64,000 nucleotides of DNA. It comes from Chlorokybus atmophyticus. Taxonomy: Eukaryota; Streptophyta; Chlorokybophyceae; Chlorokybales; Chlorokybaceae. The notes beneath the pieces are model-generated. The model worked only from the letters and a program-made list of their open reading frames with translations. It was not told the DNA's origin and ran no database searches. The DNA lies in assembly GCA_009103225.1 (NCBI GenBank), contig RHPI01003369.1, forward strand, positions 512,068 to 576,067, read 5' to 3'. A program made the translations under genes and the position numbers. Shown in pieces: positions 21,587-33,297 of this stretch (positions are counted from its first letter, which is position 1; each line of letters begins with the position of its first letter).

Positions 21587-24500
21587 ATGGCGGCGGTGGC
21601 GGTCGCCAGGTCGGCCACGGCCTCTGTTGCTGTACCTGAGGCCCGCATTGGCTTGAACAATGGCGGGGTGGGCCCTGGACGAAAGGCAGCCAGCCCAGGG
21701 TTGGGTTCTGCTGTGCGGTGGCAGCAGGCGGCCAAGGGCAGGGCTAAGCTGGGGATTTATGGGCATGGGCGGCGTAGGGAGGCGGACAAGCAGACCAGCG
21801 TTGTGCGTGCTGCTGTGTCTGCTCCCGCCGGCGCCCAGCAAGGCGAGGCGCAACAGTTTGAGCGTGGGTCGCAATGGGGAGTCATGAAGGTGAGACGAGT
21901 GACTGCGTTCTTGCAGTGGCCGGATGATTGCATGCAGCGTACATACAGCGTAACGTAAACTAGCATTTGAAATTGCAAGGCATTATTTTTTGAGTTAGTA
22001 CTAGAGACAGCACGTTTGTGCATGTTCTCACGTGGCCATTTGTCTGGACTGGACGTGTGTCACTGTCTGTCACGCGTATTGGTAGTTGAATAGCTGGACA
22101 TGCACATCCCCCTGGTCACTACACAGGCAAAAACCAACCATGTGGTCTGTACGCCGTGAAATAAATACTAGAGCAGCACGCGTGTCAGTTTCTTGCGAAT
22201 GGTGTGCGTGTGTTTAGCTGATTAGCATCAAAGCACAACACGCATTGTCCAAGTGTTGCAATGCAGAAGTTTCACAGCAAGGCCACATCAGTTTTGAGTG
22301 TCTCAGTGTTCTCCATTATGTAATGATCATGTACACAGTTTGGCGGTACCTGCATGGCCAACCACGAGCGCATTGCCACCGCAGCCAAACTGATTATGGA
22401 AGATTCCTCACCTCAAAAGGTATGCGCGTTGCTGTTCAGTTGTGACCATCATCGTGTGGTGCATCCAGTCAGTCCGCAGTCGAAATCCCTTAGTAATCGG
22501 TGATGTACGCACCTTACAGGCAGTTGTTGTGTCAGCAATGTCCAAGGTGACTGATGCTCTCATCGACATCATCAGTGCAGCTTCTAACAGAGATGGCAAC
22601 TACTCAGCCCTTCTGCAGGTGAGCATGACCAGCTAGCTGTTGTCGTTGTGGGTCGAATTTATTGGATGCTTGGGTACAAAAGTGTTTGTTATGATCGGTC
22701 TTATTGGTGTAGTGTTCCTGTAGCCCCCGTGCGCGCGGGGGTGTGGGGTGGGGTGGGGNGCGGGGGTGTGGGGCGGGGTGGGGTGGGGTGGGGTGGGGTG
22801 GGGTGGGGTGGGGGGTGGGGGGGCAGTGCATGCTGCTACTGGGGAATGCTAAACTTGCATGCTATCCCAGTCAATGGTTATAAATCAGCTCTGCATAATG
22901 CAATGTGCTTCAGGCTCTACACGACAGACACAAGGACACTGCTTCGGCTTTGCTGGGGCCAGGCATCCTCTTGGACGAGTTTCTGGACAAGCTGAGTGCT
23001 GATGTGGAGGACCTGCGGTCCATGCTAAAGGCGATCTATGTTGGTGAGCAGTGGAACAAGTCTTCTTGTTCCTGACAATGACGACTTTGCATATCTTAAC
23101 AGCACACTTAGCGTGTAGCAAGACATTTGTAGTGATGCAGTCTTGTCAGTGCTGCAAGTAGTACTGCACGTCCCTGACCATAGCTTGTTTGCAGCACGCA
23201 ATGCTGCGCAAGCATTCCAAGAGTTTGTTGTTGGTCATGGCGAGTTGTGGTCTGCGCACCTGCTTTCGCTTGTGCTGCGAAAGGCAGGCCAATCCTGCAC
23301 ATGGATGGATGCGAGAGAAGTGTTGGTTGTCAGCCCTGCTCCTGCACCTCCAGGCGGTACGCATCAAGAATGCGCTGAGCCACGGCTAATGCTAGTGATT
23401 AAACCACATTGTTGAATGTGATGTTGTTCTGCATGTGCAGGTGAAAGTGCAGCCAAGGCTCAAAACAACAAGAAGGGAGCTCTTCGGCAACAGGTGGATC
23501 CCAACTACGAGATGAGCGATAACAAGCTTGACCAGTGGTTTGAGCGTTTATCTGAGCAACTTGATGGTGAGCATCAAATGTTCAGTAATATGTGTCCGCT
23601 CGGCTCTTAACTTGATTGATCTTGTTTTTGTGCAGGCAAGTCTCTTCCTGAGATCATTGTTGTTACTGGTTTTGTTGCATCCACTGCTGACGGTGTGCCG
23701 ACAACACTCAAGCGCGACGGCAGTGATTTCTCTGCCTCCATCATGGGTGCTTTGTTTCGAGCCAAGCATGTGACCATCTGGACAGATGTTGATGGAGTGT
23801 ACTCTGCTGACCCGCGAAAAGGTGGGGCCTCATAAATGAATGCTGTCTTGCAATTGCAGCGTTACTGCTGCTGCTGACTAGATAAGACATATTTGTGTAA
23901 CTGCATGTATGAGTACTTTGCGAGCATGCTACAGCCTGAAAAGGCTTGTACCAAACATGTCTTGGGGCTGGGTGAGTCTTTGGAAGAACGAGCGCGCAGT
24001 GCATTGACTGTGTGCTCGACAGTTTCGGAAGCAGTGGTGCTTTCTTCATTGACATACCAAGAAGCATGGGAGATGTCCTACTTTGGGGCAAACGTGCTTC
24101 ACCCCCGTACAACTCTTCCCGTCATTAAGTATGGCATACCCATCACCATTCGCAACTTCTTCAACCCATCAGCGCCTGGTACACTTATTCAGGTAGCTGG
24201 AAGACGAAGCCTTGTGGGGTGCCTGCCTGTCTAAACCACTTGCTGTCGCATGAAGCATGACCAAGCATGCTGCACACAGGACTCTCCCATGGTGCGTGCT
24301 GACCGAGTCAACCAGCTGGTCAAGGGCTTTGCCACCATTGACAACGTGACTCTTCTGAATGTGGAAGGGTGAGGCTTGTGTCCGTCACTACTTTGCTCGG
24401 TGTTGTGTTGAGCTTGGTGGCCATGCGTTAACACCTATCACCGCCACAGAACGGGAATGGTTGGCGTGCCTGGCATTGCTAGCCAGATATTCACTGCGTG

Positions 24501-26885
24501 CCGTGATGTTGGTGCCAATGTCATCATGATTTCACAGGTGCGCCGTTGTTGCCATCGTCCTATTGGGTACCATGAACCACTCAAACAATAAGCCGCATCC
24601 CCTTCCGCACTCATCATGTTGCAGGCAGATTCTCTCAGGCATGCACAAATGACTGCCTACTGGTTGAATGCCTTCTTGCAGGCCTCTTCTGAGCACTCGC
24701 TGTGCTTTGCCGTGCCATCCGATGACGCAAGTGCTGCAGTACAAGCAATTGAGCGCTCCTTTGCGGCAGCCTTGAGATCTGGCGGAATCCAGAAAGTTGA
24801 GCGCTTTGGTTCCTGCTGTGTGATGGCCGTTGTTGGGCAGCAGATGGCTTCCACTCCTGGTGTCAGTGCCACAGTTTTCTCAGCACTGGCAAAGGCCAAC
24901 ATCAACGTAAAAGCTATTGCACAGGTGTGCAAGTTGTCACCCCAGAGGAGGTCGACCAATTGCACATGCAAGGGGATCAGCCTGTTGGGTGCTGAATCAA
25001 CATTGTCACGCTTGTGCAGGGTTGCTCAGAGTACAACATTACTGTTGTGCTAGATCAAGCAGATGGTGTTCGTGCACTGAATGCCGTTCATTCGCGATTT
25101 TACCTGTCAGAAACGACCATTTCTGTGGGACTTGTTGGGCCTGGTCTTATTGGGGCAACCCTGCTTGAGCAGATGCAGAGCCAGGTGATTGCCAGTCTCT
25201 GTGTCCCATATTCTGCATTTGCATTAGGCAATTACATGACACAACATGGCTTTGACATGCGGTCCTGCAGGCGTCGTTTTTGAAAGACAAGTTTAACATT
25301 GATTTGCGTGTACTGGGTATCACCAATTCATCCAGCATGCTGTTGAGCTCAAGGTAAGCAGCTGCTACCATTTGCCCACTTGTTGCCATCAGTACGGAGT
25401 TGCTGTTCTTGGACACTCCAATGATAAACTACTCCTATGACAGTGGTATCGACTTGAGTGAATGGGAAGCCGAATTTGAAAAGAGCAGCGTTCCTGCTGA
25501 TCTTGATAAGTTCAACGAGCATGTCAAGACAGACTACATTCCCAACGCTGTCATAGTGGATTGCACGGCATCAGACTTTGTCGCCAGCCATTATGTGAAG
25601 TGGATTGAAAAGGGCATTCATGTTGTCACCCCCAATAAGAAGGCCAACTCAGGGCCGCTGAATCAGGTATAACATTGAGTGCACCCACAGTGTCTGATCT
25701 GGCGGATGTCAGCGATGTCCTTCATCACCTCTGTAACACTGGTGTTGCAGTACAAGCGGCTGCGAGAGCTCCAAAGGAAGTCATACACCCATTACTTCTA
25801 TGAAGGCACAGTAGGAGCTGGCCTACCTATCATCAGCACGTTGCGTGGCCTGTTGGAAACAGGAGATAGCATTTTGCGTATTGAAGGCATATTCAGGTAT
25901 GATGCGATGTCTGCAGCATGTGCGCTCCTTGCTGACCTACCCCTTGCGTTTGTTGCAGTGGAACTCTCAGCTACATTTTCAACACATATGATGGGTCAGT
26001 GCCCTTTAGCCAGATCGTGACATCTGCACGAGACGCTGGCTACACCGAACCTGACCCACGCGATGACTTGTCTGGAATGGACGTTGCGCGCAAGGTTGGT
26101 GTGTGTTGGTTTCTTGCTTGATATGGTCAGCGCAATGTTAGTTGCCAGCACAGTGTAGTGGGCTGCCCGTTTGAGCTCACATGCGTTGCACCCAATTCTT
26201 CCTGCGTGTGTTGTAGGTCGTGATTCTTGCCCGTGAGAGCGGCTTGGACGTTGAGCTAGCGCAGGTTCCTGTGCAAAGTTTGGTGCCAGCTCCCTTGCGG
26301 GTGCGTATATGAGCAAAGTTGCAGTTATCTGCAAATCTATGCTGAATACCTTGTTGATGGTGCTTGACATTCTGAGGTGATGCTGTATCACATGCAGCAT
26401 TGCTGACTGCTAATTCATGTAGCCTCATCATGTCAGTCTCTGAAAGACAGCTTAACAACAGTGTATGCGTCTGTCCAGACTGTAAAAAATGTTGAAGAGT
26501 TCTTGCAAAAGCTTCCCGGGTACGACGCTGAGATGTTGAGGAAATACCAGGAGGCTGTTGACGCGGGCAAGGTGATTACCAGCGTCACTCTCATGCTTTG
26601 AAATGCGTGGCTGCGTATTCACACCGTATAATATGACAGGTTCTCCGATTTGTTGGGGTGGTGGATGTTGAACGCAGCGAAGCACGCGTTGAGCTACGAG
26701 AGTACCCATCATCGCATCCTTTTGCATCCCTCTCGGGCACGGACAACATCATCTCCTTCCAAACAATGCGATACAACGCACAACCACTCGTTGTTCGAGG
26801 ACCAGGCGCAGGAAGGGAGGTCACAGCTGGCGGTGTTTTCAGTGATGTATTGCGACTAGCAGCATACTTGGGCGCCCCGTCATAG
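21587..26885 (+). CDS. AK-HSDH: Bifunctional aspartokinase-homoserine dehydrogenase, plastid-type
   Basis: Nineteen exons encode roughly 1,000 residues. Exon 1 (21,587-21,889) gives an Ala/Arg-rich transit-peptide-like leader. Exon 2 opens with [13 protein letters not shown], the kinase ATP/aspartate site. [26 protein letters not shown] and [12 protein letters not shown] finish the kinase. Two ACT-like regions follow (exons 9-12; [20 protein letters not shown] and [13 protein letters not shown]), the usual sites of threonine feedback control. The dehydrogenase half begins [17 protein letters not shown], a Rossmann nucleotide-binding loop. It holds [10 protein letters not shown] and a [15 protein letters not shown] block with the catalytic Lys/Glu region, and ends YLGAPS-stop at 26,885. 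It phosphorylates aspartate and later reduces aspartate semialdehyde to homoserine on the way to Thr, Met and Ile. Exon 18 most likely starts after the CAG at about 26,479, because the more upstream AG breaks phase. All other junctions fit. Confidence 0.97.
22737..22823 (+). repeat. GGGGT repeat in an AK-HSDH intron
   Basis: Runs of GGGGTGGGGT on the plus strand, with one N at 22,759, occupy the intron between exons 3 and 4. Four or more G4 runs in a row could form a G-quadruplex in the pre-mRNA. Confidence 0.9.
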
Positions 26886-28154
26886 CTCAACAGCCTGAGC
26901 AGCGTGGGTTTTTGGGTGTACATTGATACATGCACGAGGTTGCAGAGTTGAGCTGTAGCGGATGAGGGTTGACTGCGGTTGAGAATCCCAACTTGGGCTG
27001 TTTGGGTGAGAGGGACGATGGCATTGCAGCACCTGCCGGGTGCGACAGTCCAACACGCCCAAAGTGGAGTTGTGCAGGCTGATGCAGCGATTATTATTGC
27101 TGCTAAATGGTTATGGCATGATCAATTTCAACGTGGAAGTGCTATCTGTCTTTAAATATCTGAGTACATAAATTGCAACCACGCATTATAGTATAGAAAA
27201 GTATAGCCCATCAGCAGCCTCCGTATGAAAACTTCAAGAGTTGTAATTAAACCAACAAGTGGATTTACCACTTGCACCATAGCATGTGCAATGGTAGTGC
27301 ATAAGAGAAGGATGTGCTATACGGAGCACATGCATGGTGTGAAGCAATCAGCACGCACAGTTGGTTAAACAACCATAACATTACTCCACCATTAGACTAT
27401 TGCTATTCACATTTTGCTGACTATTTGCATATTTAAAAATGATCACGTTACATTCAAGCGTTTCAATTATCACGTTACATTCAAGCGCTTAAAAGTGAAG
27501 ATGCGCAACTTTTTCATCTCGTGCTATAGTTTGCATTGATGTTATCTACGCAAGTTGCGCGTTGTTGTTAATTACAAATGCATTTTTATCCAACTTTTTC
27601 CACACGTACAGTGCATAATCCAGCAACAATTTCGCAGCATTGTAGTAAGCAATCACTTTAGTCATGCACATTATGCGCCACTTGAACTTAGACCGTTGCC
27701 TATATGCATTATCATATTTATTTAATGTAATTGATGAATCCACATAATGTTGTCAAGACGTGCTACGAAACAATTCTACGAGTAACCTTTATAGTTGACC
27801 TCAGATTAACTCATGGCGTATAGAATGGTAACACGTCATTGCATTGACATCGCAAGGAGGCTTGTACCGCGTGCAACCTAGTTGTGTACCTAGATTGCTT
27901 ATGGTTGTGCGTGCGTGGCAATGCTTTTGCTTGCTTGCGCTTGTGTCTACGCTTGGGGGCCCCCCTTTCACATACCCTATACACATTGTACTACCGTATG
28001 TAAGACGAGTGATGTAACACGAGTTGCAGGAATATTCACCAGACGTTTCTGAGCCAGTCACACTGCCGTGGTCCAAACTTCTGATGAGTGCCACACAACA
28101 ACCTCGGTAGCGAGTCGGCGCGCGCAACGCAACATCGCCACCTTAACATGTTAA
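26886..28154. other. AT-rich intergenic stretch, no gene seen
   Basis: This lies downstream of the AK-HSDH stop. Positions 27,370-27,790 are clearly more AT-rich than the neighbouring genes. A 19-bp word 'atcacgttacattcaagcg' occurs twice (about 27,440 and 27,470). No coding region is supported. Confidence 0.5.
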
Positions 28155-28248
28155 GGGCCCGTTCAGATGACATGACAAGGGCCGCGGGACCGCGGCCGTA
28201 CCGTGTATGGCGCAAACGCAGTGTTGCACACCATGTCCGAACGGGCCC
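28155..28248. mobile_element. 94-bp MITE-like inverted-repeat element
   Basis: The ends are near-perfect inverted repeats: GGGCCCGTTC...GACATG on the left and the complement on the right. A second perfect palindrome (GGCCGCGG GA CCGCGGCC) sits inside. The left end is preceded by TTAA. No clear target duplication is visible on the right, so the class is uncertain. Confidence 0.6.
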
Positions 28249-29548
28249 GTTTTGATTGGCAAAAGCAAAACGCAAAGCAACACGGGAAGCAAAACTTTAT
28301 GAGTAAACACTTTGCCGTTGAGGCTCCAACGACATAGGCTTGCATTGACCCGGGGTCGGTGACACCTGCAAACCGGAACTGCCCGCAACAAACCTGCGGC
28401 AAGTTCCAGCTTCCTGCCGAAAGTTGGCCACAAACCAAACATGCATCGTAGAAAGCACAGTTCTGTGCTGCACAAAGCACGGAAAAGTGCGGCTTCCCAG
28501 ACTTTTGCCTAATCAAGTGTGCCCTTGCCTTGCTCCCCGGGCCGGCGGCAGCGTCGATTGAAGCCAGACAGCGACCAGTGGTCGCCGACCAGTCGCGTAC
28601 GGCCGGTAGGCTAAGGCGTAGAGCCTGCAGCAGCAAGCTAGCGCAGCATGCCGCGGGCAAGGCGGCGCTGTGTGTACACGCAGAGTAGTGTGTCTGGTGG
28701 AGGACGGCGACGGCGGGCGTGTTGGGCTGTGGCGTGCATGGACAGGATGGCGGTGTTTGAAGGTCAGTGAGGGCGCAGGTACGTCCTTACGCCGGGAGTT
28801 GCAACGCACAGTGTTGAAGTTTGCACACGCAGGCACGCGTACACGCACACGCAACCACAATTGCGTCACACTCAAACTGTTAAGCTGCAAAGTCTTAGCA
28901 CCAGCAGCAAGATGTAGTTTGTAGTCAAGCTCAGTCCCGGTAAGCTACGAGCTTAAAGCCAACGGTGAGTACCTCATGACATTGGCAGCGATTGGTTGAT
29001 GTGGTTGATGTTGAACAGGCCTTGCCACCAGCTGCAAACGCGGCCTAACCTTGGTCGCAAACATGAGTTGGACAATAGAGATCACGTCGCACCTGCCGCA
29101 ACGTATGCCCCTCTTGTTCATCTCAACCTCACCATACATCGAGCGAACCGATGGCGCAGCTGTTGCATACACATGGCTTTCGGCAGCTTGACGTCATCTG
29201 ACAGCTGCAGCTGTCAGAGATCACCAAGTGTCCTGTCATGCATGCACGAAATTGATGTCATGGCCGTTTTTTGTATTACGGTTCAGCATAGCGACTGGCA
29301 TACAATGCTTGTGCCAGCTGTGCAAGAATGCCTGTTGACTTTGCTTGCAATCGCCAAGCGCCAACAGATTCTTTTCCTATGCCCAGCGTTGTGCGCCAAT
29401 TCCTTGTGCCGATGACAGAGATGTGACGAAGTGCCGCTCGTGCATGGGTGATGATCAGGCTACATGTGGTGTGGCTTGACTTGTGGTCTGAACTACAAGC
29501 TTTGGGGGCATGTGGAATGCTTTGGTGGCTACGTGGAAGCGGGTGCTG
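28249..29548. other. Upstream region of the E(z) gene; no supported separate gene
   Basis: Frames on both strands are open for up to about 165 codons, but none shows family resemblance or consistent splice phase. This probably holds the promoter and 5' untranslated exons of the gene starting at 29,549. Confidence 0.4.
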
Positions 29549-32500
29549 ATGGCCTCACCCGCACCAGCCTCAGCTATGGAGGTTGTCACCACCAGACAGG
29601 TGAGCAGAAACGACCAACACTAACCCTTGCATGCTCACAGCTAGCATTGAGTAGGACTGTAATTTACCATTCACTTAACTGCAGGAAGAATGCACAGCTG
29701 AGGAGGTGGATTGCACAGTTGAGGAGATTGTTCTCAGCAACGAGCGGCTTTGCGCCGATGTGGCGAGTCTCTTGAGGCAGCAACGCAGCATTACAGTTGG
29801 CGCTGATGTTATGCTTGATGGTCATGACAATGGTGGAAGGCTGGAAAAATCCAAGCTCGGTGCAGTCGCGCTTCCACAGCAGCCCCACATCCCGCCTTAT
29901 GTGTCTTGGATGTCTGTTCTGCGCAACCAAGCCACCACTCTGGGAGGTGTGCACAAAGCAGCTGCATACAGAAACTCGCGCGCAACCAGTCGCCAGGCAA
30001 GATTTTGATGTTTTTCTCCAGGTATGCAAGCCCAATATGTGGCTTGACCTGGTGTTGTAATTTAACAGGGTGGTGCAGAAACAGCAACACAACATTTTTC
30101 TCTTTACTGCCGCCGCTGCCATGTGTACCTCTGTCGGCAGCACGCATTACTTCCTTTCACATCTGCGCGCACCCGCACTCGTTCACGAACAGCACCGGCA
30201 AGCGAGGCAGCCGCTTCTGCTTCTAAGTGCACGGATTGCACTGAAATAGCTTTGCAAGAGAAGAAACAGCTACGCCGGTGCTACGGGTCGGAGGACCCAC
30301 CCTGGACACCTGCTGCGATTGAGCTGTACCAGAAGGTCTGTTAACGCGTGTGTGCGTATGAAGTTGGTGATCAGCATTGCTCTCCCAACCAAGCATGAAT
30401 ATGACAAGTTGATGAGCCAGTTGAGTGTGGGGTTGTGGTGGGTGAAGTGCTGTTGTTGCGAGCCGACTGGACTTGTGTATCTATCAGGGCGTGCAGCTGT
30501 ATGGAGTTGGCGGGTGTTGCTGCCGGATCGCTCGCTTGCTGCACGCAGACAAGACACCCGCAGAGGTTTGTGAGCATGTGTTACATAAACAGTACATCCC
30601 CCCCTCCCCTCATCCCCAAACGAAAAAAAACACTTCACAGAAGAACACACGTGACCACCTGCCCCAAACACCCTGCACACGGGCACACATCGATACAGCA
30701 GTTGCTTTGCGTACACAAGAGCAGACACATGCACATGCTCATCCCTGTTTATTGCACAAACAAATGTGCGCGCGCATGAACTAGCGTTTCTACGCTATAA
30801 TCGGGCAATGCGGCTCCTGTGCACGATTACAACTTTGCAGTGCTGTCTTTTCAGTTTCAGTCAAAGCTTGAGTTTTCAACTCTCTTATTCGTATTCAGGT
30901 TCGCAACTACATGTCGCGCAGCTTGTTGGAAGCAAAAGACAAAGCAAACGAGAATAGCCAGTCCGATGAGGATGGGAGTGACGCCAACGCTGCCGAAAGG
31001 CCTCGCAAACGACGCAAGCGCGGCATTGCGCTGCCACGAAAGCGACTGAGCCGATACCGGCTGGCCGCAAACGCCCTGAGACGCATTGTGCAGCAGCAAG
31101 CCATTCAGAATGGCTCAAAGCAGCGGAAAAGGTGTGCATATAAACGTCTATGGTTGCGTGCAAGTTTGCACCTACTTTATTAAAGTCCTTTCCTTGGCTT
31201 GTGCTCCATGTAGCAGCAGTCTGCATGTTGCATGCAGTTGTACACACAGTGTATACACAGTGTACATAGCCACTGTGTATACACATTGCACCCGCCTGTG
31301 AGCATTGGCATGCACACTGCTGCATATGTTGACACTTGCGCATGTACCATAAGTACAACTACACAACTGTACATTTAGGTGAGATTATGTACATGCACTG
31401 TACATATACAGCAATGTGTACACACATTGCACACGCCTGCTGCCACAACTACAACTATACACCTGTACATATGTATTGAATTATGTGCCAAAATATGTCC
31501 AAGAATATTACTACTGCAGGAAGCTGCCATCGCGTTTCATCGCATTCGCAGAGCGCGGCGATGAGGTGCATCTAACGGGGCGCAATGGCGCAGCAACGGC
31601 AGCAGCGGGGACGCAAGACGATGATCATAGGCAGCAGCAGATGCAAGTGTCTAAGAGCAACGCCGTGTTGTGCAACCGAAAGCTGCTGATGATGTACCCC
31701 AAGCAGACATACGAGCCCTGCTGCCATGACGCTGGGTGCAGTGCCTCAAACACAGAAGGCGGCACGCGCGTGTTCGCATGCAGCTGCGCCCGCAACGGCA
31801 CGTTCTGTAAGTTGGGCATTACTGCAAGCACATACAGTCTCAGATGGCATACACAGTACGCATCTTTGGCTTATGGGATGTCAAGAGCATAGCTGCAGAC
31901 ATGTTTCATAGTTGTGTAATCTGGATATTGAATATATAATTCTGTTGGACTTCTCACAGGCCAGTAGATAGGTTTAGGAGTCATTTGCAGTTTACTGATT
32001 GTCTTAACAACAAGCAATGTTTGATGCGTCCAGGTGAGAAATACTGCAACTGCAGTTTGGACTGCCCTCAGAGGTTCAGAGGCTGCGCGTGCACTTCACC
32101 GCTGCAGTGCCGCTCAGACGCCTGTATTTGCAGGGCGCTGCATCGGGAGTGCGACCCAGATGTTTGCAGACAATGGTGAGCATCACAATTTTCTGCTGTG
32201 GTCACCTTGCATCAGTCTTGGTGCGACATGTTCATTGCTTGTGCGCTGCATGTGAAACAGCTTTCCATAGTTTCCATAGTATGCGGATTTATGAATATAT
32301 GTGATGAAAGAAAATGCGCTGAGCTGATGTGACTGTTGGCCGCAAGTGTTTGCGAAGATGGGACGCTGTGCACTAACACAGCCATCCGACAGCGCAAGCA
32401 TGCGCGACTGCTGTTGGCACCAAGCGCTGTTGCTGGCTGGTAGGTTTGCACGTCACCAACCATTGCAAAGCAGCAGCTCAATTCTTCTCGTATTTCATGC

Positions 32501-33297
32501 CATTGGCAGAGCAGTAGAGTCAAATCACCGTCGATAGTCACTCGGTTGGTTATTTTTAGTGATGCTGTATGAGTCATATGTGTGCTGTAGGGGAGCGTTT
32601 CTGCGCGATGGTGCTCAAAAGGATGACTTCATAGCTGAGTATGGTAAGGCGCTTTGAAGCCAACAGTTGCAAGGAAGGAAGATGTTATGTCGACTCATCC
32701 TTACTATCGTATCACTGCTATGTAGTTGGCGAGCTCATCTCTCAGGCAGAAGCCCAGAAGCGTGGCCGAGTATACGACCGCAAGAACATCAGCTTTTTAT
32801 TTGAGGTAAGCTTCGCCTGTTGGTCACGTTTGTTAAGTTGTGCTTCTCCCAATGCCAACAGCTCAGCACGCTGTGTCTGGTGGATGCAGTTGGATGAGAG
32901 CTTGTGTGTGGATGCGATGCGTCTCGGCAACAAGGCCAAGTTTGCCAACCACTCAAGCTCGCCGAACATTTATGTCAAGGTGACATCTGTGGATGCTTGA
33001 GTGGTAGCACTACACCACTCCCCTTATGTGCTGCCTTACACAACAAGATGCCTTTACCAGATCATGTCTGTCTCCGGAGACCAGCGCATCGGGATGTATG
33101 CCGCCAAGGACATTGCGCACGGCGAGGAGATCTTCTTCAACTACCATCACAGCAAGGAGTGCCGCCCGCAGTGGATGAACGACCTCTCTCAGGACGAGGA
33201 GGAGGGGGGCCCCGCCATGGATGCGCACGCGAAGAAACTAAAGCTTGGCAAGCCTTGCAAGAAGCCGCCATCCAAACATGTGTGCGACACAAGGTAG
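29549..33297 (+). CDS. E(z): Enhancer of zeste, catalytic H3K27 methyltransferase of PRC2
   Basis: Twelve exons join in phase to 640 residues: 29,549-29,599; 29,685-29,996; 30,069-30,335; 30,488-30,565; 30,899-31,131; 31,520-31,806; 32,034-32,175; 32,347-32,439; 32,591-32,643; 32,726-32,805; 32,890-32,979; 33,061-33,297. An N-terminal part has HIPPYVSWMSVLRNQ and the cysteine pair CRRCHVYLC. A SANT-like region follows (WTPAAIELYQKGVQLYG and on), then a basic stretch. The CXC cysteine cluster is in exons 6-8 (CEKYCNCSLDCPQRFRGC). The SET domain is in exons 8-12, with AGWGAFLRD, FANHSSSPN and GEEIFFNY. In plants and animals this enzyme needs ESC/FIE and Su(z)12 partners and places H3K27me3 to silence genes. 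The protein is short for a plant member (about 850-900) because the low-complexity middle is small. Intron 2 appears to use a GC donor. Confidence 0.95.

Noticed and set aside
22600-22830. Pro-His-rich protein on the minus strand
   Set aside because: Translation of the GGGGT repeat inside an AK-HSDH intron.
26401-26478. AK-HSDH exon 18 starting at the AG near 26,421
   Set aside because: It would need one carried base after a phase-0 exon; the CAG at about 26,479 keeps phase and matches the family (direct join to [13 protein letters not shown]).
28163-28660. 165-codon Cys-rich frame on the minus strand upstream of E(z)
   Set aside because: It overlaps the MITE-like element, has no family resemblance, and biased base composition explains its length.
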